Below are positions 33,895-43,800 of a stretch of 64,000 nt of DNA, piece after piece. The position numbers were made by a program, and so were the translations under genes. The stretch is from UBA1794 sp031552405 (GTDB taxonomy: Bacteria > Bacteroidota > Bacteroidia > Bacteroidales > Bacteroidaceae), in assembly GCA_031552405.1 (NCBI GenBank), contig JAVBMN010000006.1, positions 1-64,000 on the forward strand. Direction: 5' to 3'. Numbering within the stretch: the first letter of the stretch is position 1; each line of letters begins with the position of its first letter. Below the pieces are notes generated by a model. It did not search any database and was not told where the DNA came from. It saw only the letters and a list, made by a program, of their open reading frames with translations.

Positions 33895-35640
33895 ATGAAG
33901 AAAACAATCCTCCGAAACATAGCTATCGTATCGGCCATTTTTATAGTGACCTTTTCCATTATGCTCGTTACCAACTATTTCCAGGTGCGGGGCATCACAC
34001 CTTTGCAAACGGAAGTGGTGGAGACACTCAAAGAGTTGAACGATGCCAACGCCGGAAATACGGCCTTACAGGAACAGATACGACAGCTCGACCTGCTGGC
34101 CCGTCGAGCTTACTTCGTACAGGCCGACCACCTTCGTATCGGCGTGTATATCCTGCTGGGCATGCTGGGAATATTTATAATTTGTACCCGCCTGTACTTC
34201 GCCGGTGCGAAAGACATACCCGGCAAAGAAATCGATGCGATAGATGAATGGGGCATCAAAACCAAAGCCCGCAAATACGTAATAGGAGTGGCATCCGGTA
34301 TCGCTGCCGTGGCGTTGGTGTTCGCGCTGATGTCGTCACCTTGGTTCCAATCTCCTCCTGAGATCTCCAGTCCCCCGATTACCCCCAATGCCCCGATTGC
34401 CATGACAGACACCCTTTCTGAGGCCTCCGAAGCCCTCATTGTCATGACAGACACCCTTCCCGAGGCTTCCGAAGCAAGCCTAGAGCCCGTAGTCTCCAAA
34501 GTAACGCACAATGCGTTCCGCGGAAACAACTCCAACGGCACATCTTCAGCGAAAGGGGTGCCCGTCAAATGGAATTTAGCGACCGGAACGAACATCGTCT
34601 GGAAGCACGACATTCCCCGAAAGGGATACAACTCGCCGATAATCAATGGTAACCGGGTATTCTTTTCCGGTGCCGACGAGCAGGCGCGCGAACTTTATTG
34701 TTACAACCTCACCACAGGCGAAAAACTTTGGTCGCTGGCTGCTGCCGGTATCCCCGGCTCGCCCGCCCAAACACCTAAGACCACAGAAGACACTGGACTG
34801 GCGGCATCCACCGTGGCCACTAATGGCAAGCAGGTGTGTGCCATCTTTGCTACCGGCGACATGATCTGTGCCGACATGGACGGGAAGAAACTCTGGGCCA
34901 AAAACCTCGGCGTACCCAATAATCATTACGGATACGCATCCTCACTGCTGATATTCGGTAGCGTGGTAATTGTGCAATACGACAATCAGAATTCACCGAG
35001 AGTCGTTGCGCTGGACTTGGGCACGGGTGCCGAGCGCTGGAGCAAGAACCGCACCGAAAAAGTGACCTGGAGCTCGCCTGTCATTGCGTATGTGAACAAC
35101 ACTCCACAGCTCGTACTCATGGGCAACCCCGCTATTACCGGCTATAATCCCAACAACGGTGAGCAGCTGTGGCGGGTAGAGTGCCTTAGTGGTGAAGTAG
35201 CGTCCAGCCCCTGTAGCTCCAACGGAATTATATTCGGCGCAAGCGAGTATGCCAAACTGGTAGCCATCAACGGTACCGACGGAAACCTGCTCTGGGAAAG
35301 CGATGAATACCTGCCCGAAGTGGCTAGTCCTGTTGCCACAAAAGACAATCTGTTCCTGGCCACCAGCTACGGCGTAGTTGCTGCCTTAGACACGCAAACC
35401 GGCGAACTGCGCAAAAAGCACGAATTGAACACCGAATTCTATTCCTCTCCCGTTATTGCCGAAGGTAAACTATACCTTTTCAGCAACAATGGGAAGATGT
35501 TTATATTTTCCGCCAACAGTGATTTCAAGCTGTTGAATTCCTTCGAAACCGGGGAACAAACCTTCGCCACCCCTGCCTTTACCGACGGGAAGATTGTGGT
35601 GCGGACTCAGAAGAGTATTTACTGTGTAGCGGCAAATTGA
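33895..35640 (+). CDS. Membrane-anchored PQQ-like beta-propeller protein 4
   Basis: A 581-residue protein. Two membrane segments flank a helical region (ILRNIAIVSAIFIVTFSIML near residue 5 and LRIGVYILLGMLGIFIICT near residue 80). A third lies near residue 125 (VIGVASGIAAVALVFALM). A Pro/Ser-rich linker containing a repeated phrase (MTDTLSEASEA, MTDTLPEASEA) leads to the PQQ-like propeller (LYCYNLTTGEKLWSLAA, MICADMDGKKLWAKNLG, LDTQTGELRKK). The linker duplication is a short internal repeat of 17-18 residues. The periplasmic propeller may dock on the polyferredoxin encoded just upstream. Confidence 0.82.
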   Translation: MKKTILRNIAIVSAIFIVTFSIMLVTNYFQVRGITPLQTEVVETLKELNDANAGNTALQEQIRQLDLLARRAYFVQADHLRIGVYILLGMLGIFIICTRLYFAGAKDIPGKEIDAIDEWGIKTKARKYVIGVASGIAAVALVFALMSSPWFQSPPEISSPPITPNAPIAMTDTLSEASEALIVMTDTLPEASEASLEPVVSKVTHNAFRGNNSNGTSSAKGVPVKWNLATGTNIVWKHDIPRKGYNSPIINGNRVFFSGADEQARELYCYNLTTGEKLWSLAAAGIPGSPAQTPKTTEDTGLAASTVATNGKQVCAIFATGDMICADMDGKKLWAKNLGVPNNHYGYASSLLIFGSVVIVQYDNQNSPRVVALDLGTGAERWSKNRTEKVTWSSPVIAYVNNTPQLVLMGNPAITGYNPNNGEQLWRVECLSGEVASSPCSSNGIIFGASEYAKLVAINGTDGNLLWESDEYLPEVASPVATKDNLFLATSYGVVAALDTQTGELRKKHELNTEFYSSPVIAEGKLYLFSNNGKMFIFSANSDFKLLNSFETGEQTFATPAFTDGKIVVRTQKSIYCVAAN

Positions 35641-35641
35641 T

Positions 35642-38047
35642 ATGGCATGTAACTGCGAAAATAATACGGTTGAATCCCGCCAGGCGATGAAAACCCGGAT
35701 CGACGCTATTATCGACCGGATCGGAACATCGCGGCAGATACTCATTCCTTTGTTGCAGGCGATACAGGAAGAGTTTAGCTACCTACCTTCCGAGGCAGTT
35801 GAGCGGATCTACGAACGCACGGAAATAGACCGGGCGCAGCTCATCAGCGTATCCACATTCTACTCCCAGTTCCGGCATATCCCTTACGGAAAACACCTCA
35901 TTAAAATCTGCACCGGAACTGCTTGCCATGTAAAAGGTGCGGGCAATGTGTACGACTCCTTCCGGCGTGAATTGAAAATGGACGAGGATTCCATTACCAC
36001 CGCCGACCAACTGTTCTCCATCGAAAAGATAGCGTGCCTGGGCTGCTGTACGCTAGCCCCTGTGGTGCAGATAGACGAAAAGATATACGGCCACGTACTG
36101 CCCGGCAAAGTGAACCAGGTAATCGAAGAGTTCCTTGCCCAACAAGAGGAGGCTGAGAGGTCCGGCGGCTCGGTTTCCATGCGGAAGATACAGGGAGAGA
36201 TACGCCTGGGCATGGGTTCATGCTGCCAGGCAAGCGGTTCGGCAGACATCTATACGGAGCTGATTTCGGCCTCGAGTGATTTGAGTGTCGATGTCAACAT
36301 CAAACCTGTAGGCTGCGTGGGCGTATGCAATAAAGTACCGTTGATTGACGTGGTGCTGCCCGATGGAAGCATCACTCGCTACCCCAACGTAAAGGCTGCC
36401 GAGATTAAAGAGATACTGCACCATCACTTTAAACCCGCCGGCCGCCTGAAAAGATTAAAGAACAGCCTGTTCAACCATATTGATACTTTCCACACAGATA
36501 CCACATGGGATAATGTGATCTGGAAGCCTGAAAACGAACGTACCGGCGTCATCGACAGTTTCCTTGCCGGACAAAAGCATATTTCTACCGAAGGATATGG
36601 CTTCCTTGCCCCGCTTGATATGGATGAATACATCGGATACGGTGGTTTCGAAGGTCTGAACAAAGCGCTCGCCACCTCAGACAGGAATGAAGTGGTTGCG
36701 AGCATACTTGCCAGCGGTATCCGTGGTCGTGGTGGTGGCGGCTTCACCACGGGAAAGAAGTGGGAAATCGTAGCCTCATCCCATCAGAAAGAAAAGTACA
36801 TGATATGTAACGGCGACGAGGGCGACCCGGGAGCCTTTATGGACCGCATGATGCTTGAGTCCTATCCATTCCGCATTATCGAGGGAATGCTCATCGCCGG
36901 ATATGCCGTAGGAGCCGATAAAGGGATATTTTACATCCGTGCCGAATACCCGCTGGCAGTCACACGAATCCGCACGGCTATCAACCTGTGCCGCGAACGA
37001 AACTTGATTGGTGAACATATTGCCGGAAGCGGCTTTTCGTTCGACATCTCAATATTCGAGGGCGCCGGAGCTTTTGTGTGTGGCGAAGAAACGGCATTAA
37101 TAGCCTCGATAGAAGGCGAGCGCGGATTTCCTACACAACGTCCGCCTTATCCGGCAGAGGAGGGACTGCACGGCAAACCCACGCTAGTGAACAACGTGGA
37201 AACGCTTAGCCAGATTCCCTATATCATCCGCAATGGAGCCGGCTGTTACAATAAAATCGGAACAAAGGGTAGCAAAGGAACAAAGGTATTTGCCCTGGCC
37301 GGAAAGATTCGTCACGGCGGACTGATAGAAGTGCCTATGGGTATCACTCTGAACCAGATTATCGAAGATATTGGCGGTGGCGTGGAAGGCGGAGAGAAAC
37401 TCAAAGCCATACAGATCGGTGGCCCCTCGGGTGGCTGTATTCCGGCTCACCTCTGTGATGTGCAGGTCGACTTCGACGCCTTCAACCAGATGGGTGCCAT
37501 GATGGGCTCGGGTGGACTGGTGGTATTGAGCCAAAGCAATTGCATGGTCGACATGGCCCGTTACTTCCTGAGCTTCACCTGTGAACAGTCATGCGGCAAA
37601 TGCACCTTCTGTCGCGTAGGTATCCGCCGGATGCTCGATATACTGGACAAGATATGTAGCGGTAAAGCCTCAATGAACGATATCGAAACACTGGAAGAGC
37701 TGGCGCTGAACGTAAAGAAATCATCCCTTTGCGGATTGGGCAAAACAGCCCCCAACCCAGTGCTGACCACTCTGAAATATTTCCGCAACGAATACGAAGA
37801 GCATATAAATGGCGAATGTAAAACCGGAACCTGTAAGGAGATGGTGAAATACATCGTAACCAGCGAGTGTATCGGCTGCACCAAATGCGCCAAGGCCTGC
37901 ACGGTAGATGCCATTCCCTATGCCCCGTACAAGGTTCACACCATCAATACGGAAGTCTGCGTGTTATGCGGCCTCTGCATCGGCGAATGCAGTTATGATG
38001 CCATAAAGAAAGTTTCTGTCAATGAAAAACAATCGATATGCAAATAA
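35642..38047 (+). CDS. Fused NuoE-NuoF-type NADH-oxidising subunit with C-terminal ferredoxin domain
   Basis: An 801-residue fusion. Residues about 1-165 are NuoE/HydC-like with the 2Fe-2S set Cys90, Cys95, Cys132, Cys136. A second thioredoxin-like 2Fe-2S domain follows (residues about 180-265; GSCCQASGS, GCVGVCNKVP). Residues about 300-720 are NuoF/HydB-like: the glycine-rich NADH/FMN region GRGGGGF near residue 361, CNGDEGDPGAF, and the CGKCTFCRVG 4Fe-4S site. A C-terminal two-cluster ferredoxin ends it (CIGCTKCAKAC, CVLCGLCIGEC). This layout matches the diaphorase of electron-bifurcating hydrogenases and formate dehydrogenases. It should oxidise NADH in the cytoplasm. Confidence 0.92.
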   Translation: MACNCENNTVESRQAMKTRIDAIIDRIGTSRQILIPLLQAIQEEFSYLPSEAVERIYERTEIDRAQLISVSTFYSQFRHIPYGKHLIKICTGTACHVKGAGNVYDSFRRELKMDEDSITTADQLFSIEKIACLGCCTLAPVVQIDEKIYGHVLPGKVNQVIEEFLAQQEEAERSGGSVSMRKIQGEIRLGMGSCCQASGSADIYTELISASSDLSVDVNIKPVGCVGVCNKVPLIDVVLPDGSITRYPNVKAAEIKEILHHHFKPAGRLKRLKNSLFNHIDTFHTDTTWDNVIWKPENERTGVIDSFLAGQKHISTEGYGFLAPLDMDEYIGYGGFEGLNKALATSDRNEVVASILASGIRGRGGGGFTTGKKWEIVASSHQKEKYMICNGDEGDPGAFMDRMMLESYPFRIIEGMLIAGYAVGADKGIFYIRAEYPLAVTRIRTAINLCRERNLIGEHIAGSGFSFDISIFEGAGAFVCGEETALIASIEGERGFPTQRPPYPAEEGLHGKPTLVNNVETLSQIPYIIRNGAGCYNKIGTKGSKGTKVFALAGKIRHGGLIEVPMGITLNQIIEDIGGGVEGGEKLKAIQIGGPSGGCIPAHLCDVQVDFDAFNQMGAMMGSGGLVVLSQSNCMVDMARYFLSFTCEQSCGKCTFCRVGIRRMLDILDKICSGKASMNDIETLEELALNVKKSSLCGLGKTAPNPVLTTLKYFRNEYEEHINGECKTGTCKEMVKYIVTSECIGCTKCAKACTVDAIPYAPYKVHTINTEVCVLCGLCIGECSYDAIKKVSVNEKQSICK

Positions 38048-39009
38048 CAATAAACAATACCCCGGTAGAAATTCACGACGGTGAGACCATCCTGGAAGCC
38101 GCACGTCGCACTGGATACTCCATACCCTCTTTGTGTTACGCCAAAGGGGCACGGCACAAATCATCCTGCATGGTATGCGCTGTCAGAAATAGTGAGAACG
38201 GACAGATAATACCCTCGTGCACCACTTATCCGGTGCACGGCATGCAGATAGACACCGAAAGCGAAGAAGTGAGACTGGTTCGCCGCCTCTCTCTCGAATT
38301 ATTATTGAGCGACCACAAGGCCGACTGCCAAGCACCCTGTTCCATGGTATGCCCGAAAGGATTAGACGTTGAACGGATGCTGAGTTACTACGATACCAGA
38401 AACTACGAAAAAGCGCATCACTGCATCGCATCCGCTTTTGTACTTCCCAAAATAGGCTGTGACGACTGCAAAGCCCCCTGCGAAAAAGCCTGCCGACGGG
38501 GAACTATCGACAAGGAAGTTTCGATACGGGAGATTATCAAAGAGATAACTGCAATGTTTGAACCTGTCGCTTCCAGTGATGAAAAGCAACTTTACAAGAA
38601 TGACAAAAACGAATTCCATTCCCGCCTCGGCCGCTTCACTCCCCACGAGAAAGAGCGTCTAACACAAACAGTCTCCACACCTTCTCGCTGTCTCCATTGT
38701 GCCTGTGCAGGACGCTCCGATTGCAAGCTACGCCTCTATGCTACCGCAGAAGGTATCAAACGCTCACGCTATGACACTTATTCCAGCCTCGCAATAATGA
38801 GCAAACAACATATCTCCGGCAACCTTTGGTTTGAGCAGGCCAAATGTATCCGTTGCGGCTTGTGTGTATATAACAGCACGAATGGTTTCACCTTTAAAGA
38901 TCGCGGATTTGGTATGCAAATTGTCCTGCCGGAAGAAAACCGGGCTAATGTCAGAGAAGAGCTGGCAAGTCTATGTCCGACCGGAGCTATTTATTTAACA
39001 GATAATTGA
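38038..39009 (+). CDS. NuoG N-terminal-like iron-sulfur protein lacking a catalytic domain
   Basis: A 323-residue protein. The first 90 residues are a 2Fe-2S ferredoxin domain (CYAKGARHKSSCMVC). A His/Cys segment follows (DHKADCQAPCSMVC), as in the NuoG/HydA N-terminus. Further cysteine motifs are CDDCKAPCEKAC and CLHCACAGRSDC, and a final CIRCGLC site is completed by LCPTGA. It stops where HydA would continue into the H-cluster domain or NuoG/FdhA into the molybdopterin domain. It therefore looks like a pure electron-wiring subunit for the NADH module, overlapping that gene by ten bases. The terminal acceptor should be another subunit of the operon. Confidence 0.87.
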   Translation: MQITINNTPVEIHDGETILEAARRTGYSIPSLCYAKGARHKSSCMVCAVRNSENGQIIPSCTTYPVHGMQIDTESEEVRLVRRLSLELLLSDHKADCQAPCSMVCPKGLDVERMLSYYDTRNYEKAHHCIASAFVLPKIGCDDCKAPCEKACRRGTIDKEVSIREIIKEITAMFEPVASSDEKQLYKNDKNEFHSRLGRFTPHEKERLTQTVSTPSRCLHCACAGRSDCKLRLYATAEGIKRSRYDTYSSLAIMSKQHISGNLWFEQAKCIRCGLCVYNSTNGFTFKDRGFGMQIVLPEENRANVREELASLCPTGAIYLTDN

Positions 39010-39017
39010 ATACAGAT

Positions 39018-40157
39018 ATGAAATATACCCTCTATGGTTTAGTCGTATTATTCATTCTGACCAGCTGCAATAGCAACTCCGGTTCTTCGGTTAATTCCAG
39101 TGTCATGGATTGGAAGATTTTCCGTGCCGATCATGGACTGAGCGGATATACCGATACCCGTCTGCCTAAGGAGCCCAGATTGAAATGGATCTATAAGGGA
39201 GAAAGCCGTACTGTGTCATCACCAATCATTGCCGATGGCACCACGTATTGGTGCGACAAAAGAGGCCGTGTGACCGGTGTGGATATAAACGGCATCCTTG
39301 TCTTTGAACATGACTTACAAACGGCCGTAGAATCCACTCCTATGATAGCTGATTCGACGTTATATATCGGCCGCATCGATGGTTTCATGACAGCCATATC
39401 CCTCGCCAGCAAAGATACACTTTGGAATTACGAAACAATGGGGCAAGTCTCCGCTTCGCCCAACCTGCTAAAGTTTGCCGGTCACAAAGCCATTGTCTTC
39501 GGCAGTTACGATAATTATCTCTATTGTCTGGATTCCGAGAGCGGTAAAGAACTGAAAAGATTCGAATCGGGCTATTACCTCAATGGTGCAGCCGCCCTGT
39601 GGAAAGGACACGTTGTGTTTGGCGGATGTGATGGATGGGTACGTATTATTGAGTGCGAAACAGGCACACCGACCGACTCGTTAGAACTTGAAACATATGT
39701 CCCCGCTTCTCCTGCTATTATGGGCAATAATTGCTATGTAGGCGACCACTCAGGCAATATTTATCAGCTGATGCTCAAAGAGGGAAAGATTATCAGCCAC
39801 CACAAAATTGCTTCCGAAAATAGCGAAACCGGCTCATTCGTATCCGTTCCCGCCATCTCAAACGATGCCTTTTACTTTTTCTCCGGCGAAAGGAATCTGC
39901 ATGCAGTCAGTTGTAATAACGGCAAGCTGAACTGGAAATACATGCTGAAAGGAAACACAGGCGAAAGTTCGCCGCTAGTATGCCGGGATAAGATAATCGT
40001 ATGTACCAAGACCGGGATCGTGTCCATTTTGAGTGCCGCTAATGGCGAGTTATTGTGGGAATATGATACAGGCGAACAAATTGTCGGTTCGCCGGCGGTG
40101 ATAAAAGACCACTTCATGATATTAACGGCTAAAGGAACCTTGTTATGCTTCAATTAA
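39018..40157 (+). CDS. Lipoprotein PQQ-like beta-propeller protein 5
   Basis: A 379-residue propeller lipoprotein. The ATG at 39018 gives a type II signal peptide with lipobox LTSC at Cys17 (FILTSCNSNSGSS); a TTG at 39006 would overlap the upstream gene. Propeller blades are recognised by VTGVDINGILVFEHDL, YLYCLDSESGKELKRF, VSILSAANGELLWEYDTG and others, about seven in number. It overlaps the ABC ATPase gene by 13 bases, so it may be the cargo or partner of that transporter. Confidence 0.85.
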   Translation: MKYTLYGLVVLFILTSCNSNSGSSVNSSVMDWKIFRADHGLSGYTDTRLPKEPRLKWIYKGESRTVSSPIIADGTTYWCDKRGRVTGVDINGILVFEHDLQTAVESTPMIADSTLYIGRIDGFMTAISLASKDTLWNYETMGQVSASPNLLKFAGHKAIVFGSYDNYLYCLDSESGKELKRFESGYYLNGAAALWKGHVVFGGCDGWVRIIECETGTPTDSLELETYVPASPAIMGNNCYVGDHSGNIYQLMLKEGKIISHHKIASENSETGSFVSVPAISNDAFYFFSGERNLHAVSCNNGKLNWKYMLKGNTGESSPLVCRDKIIVCTKTGIVSILSAANGELLWEYDTGEQIVGSPAVIKDHFMILTAKGTLLCFN

Positions 40158-40810
40158 AAAACATACAAAAAAGCTATCGTGACGGCGATAATCATCTCAA
40201 CCATGTCCTGCGCGGCATAAATATGGAAGTAAAAAAGGGAGAGTTTATTGCCATCAGAGGCCAATCCGGTTCGGGAAAAACTACCCTGCTATCTATTCTT
40301 GGAACTCTGCTGCTGCCCGACTCCGGTAGCTATCTTCTGAACGATGTGGAAATAACCGCCCCCGACATCGACTATTCAGAGATGAGGAATAGCCACATCG
40401 GTTTTGTCTTTCAGGATCATAGGTTGATGCCACAGTTCACCGTACTGGAAAATATCCTGTTGCCCTCTCTGGCACGCAAGTTCAAATCTACATCAGAGGA
40501 GATCGAGTACGCACGTTATTTGATGAACCTTACCCATATTGCTGGCATAGCTAATCAATATCCGCATACCCTTTCGGGTGGAGAAGCAAGTCGTGTGGCC
40601 GTTTGCCGCGCATTGATTATGAAGCCTTTGCTGTTGTTGGCCGACGAACCTACAGGTCAACTCGACACCGATAATGCCCGGAACATAGCATCCATCCTGT
40701 CAGACATTAACCGTTGCCTGCAAACCACCATCATTATGGTTACCCATTCCGAAGATATCTCGGCAACGGCACATCGTATTCTTAACCTTAAAGAAGGAAT
40801 AGTACAATGA
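40145..40810 (+). CDS. ABC transporter ATP-binding protein (LolD/MacB type)
   Basis: A 221-residue ATPase with Walker A GQSGSGKTT, Q-loop FQDHRLMPQ, signature LSGGEASRVAV, Walker B LLLADEP and the switch His in MVTHSED. It belongs to the LolD/MacB/FtsE group that works with FtsX-type permeases to move or release lipoproteins or substrates at the periplasmic face rather than import. It overlaps the permease start (ATGA). A lipoprotein gene directly upstream hints at lipoprotein handling, but substrate is not shown. Confidence 0.93.
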   Translation: MLQLKNIQKSYRDGDNHLNHVLRGINMEVKKGEFIAIRGQSGSGKTTLLSILGTLLLPDSGSYLLNDVEITAPDIDYSEMRNSHIGFVFQDHRLMPQFTVLENILLPSLARKFKSTSEEIEYARYLMNLTHIAGIANQYPHTLSGGEASRVAVCRALIMKPLLLLADEPTGQLDTDNARNIASILSDINRCLQTTIIMVTHSEDISATAHRILNLKEGIVQ

Positions 40811-43800
40811 CACTCAAAAAGCTGATACGTACGAATATATCTTACTTCACCCGTTACTACAGACTGGTGGCCACAGCGGTACTTATCACTGTGGCTGTTA
40901 TTGTCGGCAGTCTGGTGATAGGCGATTCGGTACGTACCACGCTGATTAAACGAGTAGCCGAACGAATGGGCGATACGGAGACCGTCCTCTTCGCACGCAA
41001 CTCGTTTATGGCAGAAGAGCTGCTCCAGAGCCCCCTCTTTGGAAAGTCGGCAAGAGGGTATCTGCTCACTAACGGCTTTATATCCCGTGGTGGAAAACTG
41101 ATTCCTGTGGTAGTGTGGGGAACGGATGAACCATCGATTACCCGGGGAACTGCCAAGATCAATTCCGCACTGGGCAGGGAGCTGGGGCAGGACGATCTGG
41201 CCGCCGACATCGTATTGCGGCTGCCTGCCACAGGGCTGACACCCGCCGGCTCGCTGTTTGTCACAGAGAATTACGCCACCAGCCTTCGCCTGGCATTCGG
41301 AGGAACAGTCAGCGTAGAAGACAGCGGCAATATCAGCATGAAGAACGAGCAGATTATCCCCCTCAATGTGTTTGTCAATCGCCAGCAGCTGCTCGAAACA
41401 CTTGAAATCCCAGGTAAAATAAACCTGATACTGACAAACCGGACTATTACCACCGAAGACCTGAATGAAGCATGGAGTTATGGTGCTTCCGGCTTATCAA
41501 TCAACCGGATGGACGGCTTTACCGAAATCCGCTCCGACCGCATTTTTCTTCCCAAAGAAGTTACGGAAACCCTCTGCCGGGATAACGACAGCAGCAACCG
41601 CTTGTTCTCTTATCTGGCTAATTCTATTGAACGGAATGGCCACTCTGTTCCTTATTCTTTCGTTACGGCTACCGATCGCTTCGGAGGTGAAACACTGCAA
41701 AAAGATGAGATCATCCTCTCTGATTATACTGCCCGGCGGTTGCAGGCCCGCCCCGGCGATACCATCGAAGTCAGCTATTTTGTGTCGCACGATTTGAAAA
41801 CTCTTGCCACAGAAAAGATAAAGCTGAGGGTTAAAAGCATTGTCCCCCTTGCCACCTTGTGCAAAGATAAAACCCTGAGCGCCGACTTTCCCGGCCTGTC
41901 CGACGTGGAGCGATGCACCGACTGGGACAGCGACCTGCCCATACACATGTCTCTTATTACCGATGAAGATGAGAAATACTGGGAACTCTACCGCTCCACT
42001 CCAAAAGCAATTATAGCCTATGATGCTGTAGCTGCCCGCTGGAGCAATGCCTATGGCACTGCAACAGCCCTGCGGATGAATGAGGCAAATCCGGATTTGT
42101 CGTCACTCCGTCCCGAGATGTTCGGCATACAGATAATCCATCCTCGCGAAGCAGGACTATATGCTGCTAAAAACGGAGTGGATTTTGCAGGCCTTTTCCT
42201 CGCGCTGGGGTTCTTTATCATTGTGTCCGCCATATTGCTTATGCTTATTCCTCTTTCGGAAATGTTCTGGCAGCGACGAGACGAAATAGCACTCTTACAA
42301 TCTCTCGGTTATACCCGAAAAAGGATCACACATATATTTTGGAGAGAGTCGGCCCCAGTTGTCTTTCTGTCTTCCATTGTGGGTGTAATAGCCGGACTGA
42401 TCTATACCGCCCTCCTCATGTGGTTGCTTGGAAATGTATGGAAAGGAGCTACCCATACGGATGGTTTTGCCGTGTATCCAAGTGTCATTACCCTACTTAC
42501 CGGGCTTATTACCGGAATCACACTTGCCCTGCTGTTTCTGCGATGGACCATCCACCGTAATCTAAAAGACAAAAAGAAAAATCAGTTGAAGCAGAAACAA
42601 TCCCTGACAAAAAGAAAAACAGGAGTTATACTTGCCACGATTCTTTCCATCGCTATTATCTGTGTTAACTTCCTTTTCCTGCGTTCAGTACCTCTTTTTG
42701 TCCTTGCAGGCATTGTATTGATCGTAACAGCAGCCTTATGGGGTGATTATCTGCTTCACCGGAACAGTTCGGCTTCTATCGGCAACTTTAATTCCAACAA
42801 AATACTATGGAGCACCCTCTTTGCGAACAGGAAACAAGCATTGCTCTCGTTTTTTGCTCTAGCTACCGGTGTATTTATTGTGTTCTCTGTCGGACTTAAC
42901 CGCAAAGGATTTGCCGACAGTTCGCAGATACGTACCGGAACAGGAGGTTATTCCCTCTGGTGCGAAAGCAGTGTTCCCGTATACCACAATATGGCCACAC
43001 CGTCAGGACAGGAAAAGCTATCGCTGACAGACTTACCCGCTCATACCCAAGTCCTCCAATGTCTGCGCTATGGTGCAGACGATGCGAGTTGCCTCAACTT
43101 GAACAAGGTAACCAACCCCACCGTGCTGGGCGTAGATATGAATGCCCTCCGGGAAAGTAGCTTCCAAATAGAACAAACCATCTGGCCCGCAGATAGGGAG
43201 GATGTGTTTGAACGGATGCAAACACCTCACGGTTTCGTTTATCCGGCCTTCATTGATGCCACCGTGCTCACCTGGAGCCTGATGATGAACCTTGGCGACA
43301 CGCTCCGTTACGAAAACGATAAGGGACAATCAATTGCCATACGGTTGGTCGGCACGCTTTCCAACTCCATCTTCCAAGGGCATATACTGATAGATCGCAG
43401 TTTGTTTCCAGACATATGGCCCGAAACAACCGGCAGTGAAGTATTCCTGCTGAAAGTGGACGAAGCTGAAAAAGAAGAAGTCGGAAACCTGCTTTCCCAG
43501 GCCTTGAACGAATACGGGGTGTGGGTTACGACCACCAACGACCGGCTCCGCCAATTCAATACCGTAACAGATACCTATCTGACCATTTTCCTCACGCTGG
43601 GCGGCTTGGGTCTTTTGCTGGGTATCATGGCTTTCGTCATTGTCGTACGTAAAAACCTGTCCATGCGCCAACCGGAAATCGCCCTGTACCGTACGTTAGG
43701 GTTTGCCGACAGTAAAATAAGGAAGACCCTTTGCCGGGAAAATCTACTTGTTCCACTCTATGCCATCGCCACCGGCGTACTAAGTTCACTGATAGGTGTC

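Noticed and set aside
35642..39009. Electron-bifurcating [FeFe] hydrogenase
   Set aside because: The NuoG/HydA-like subunit ends at its ferredoxin clusters; the H-cluster cysteine motifs are absent and no other hydrogenase subunit is present.
27177..40157. PQQ-dependent alcohol/glucose dehydrogenases
   Set aside because: Only the blade repeats are shared. The vicinal Cys pair and catalytic cluster are not seen, and there are no pqq synthesis genes or cytochrome c partners.
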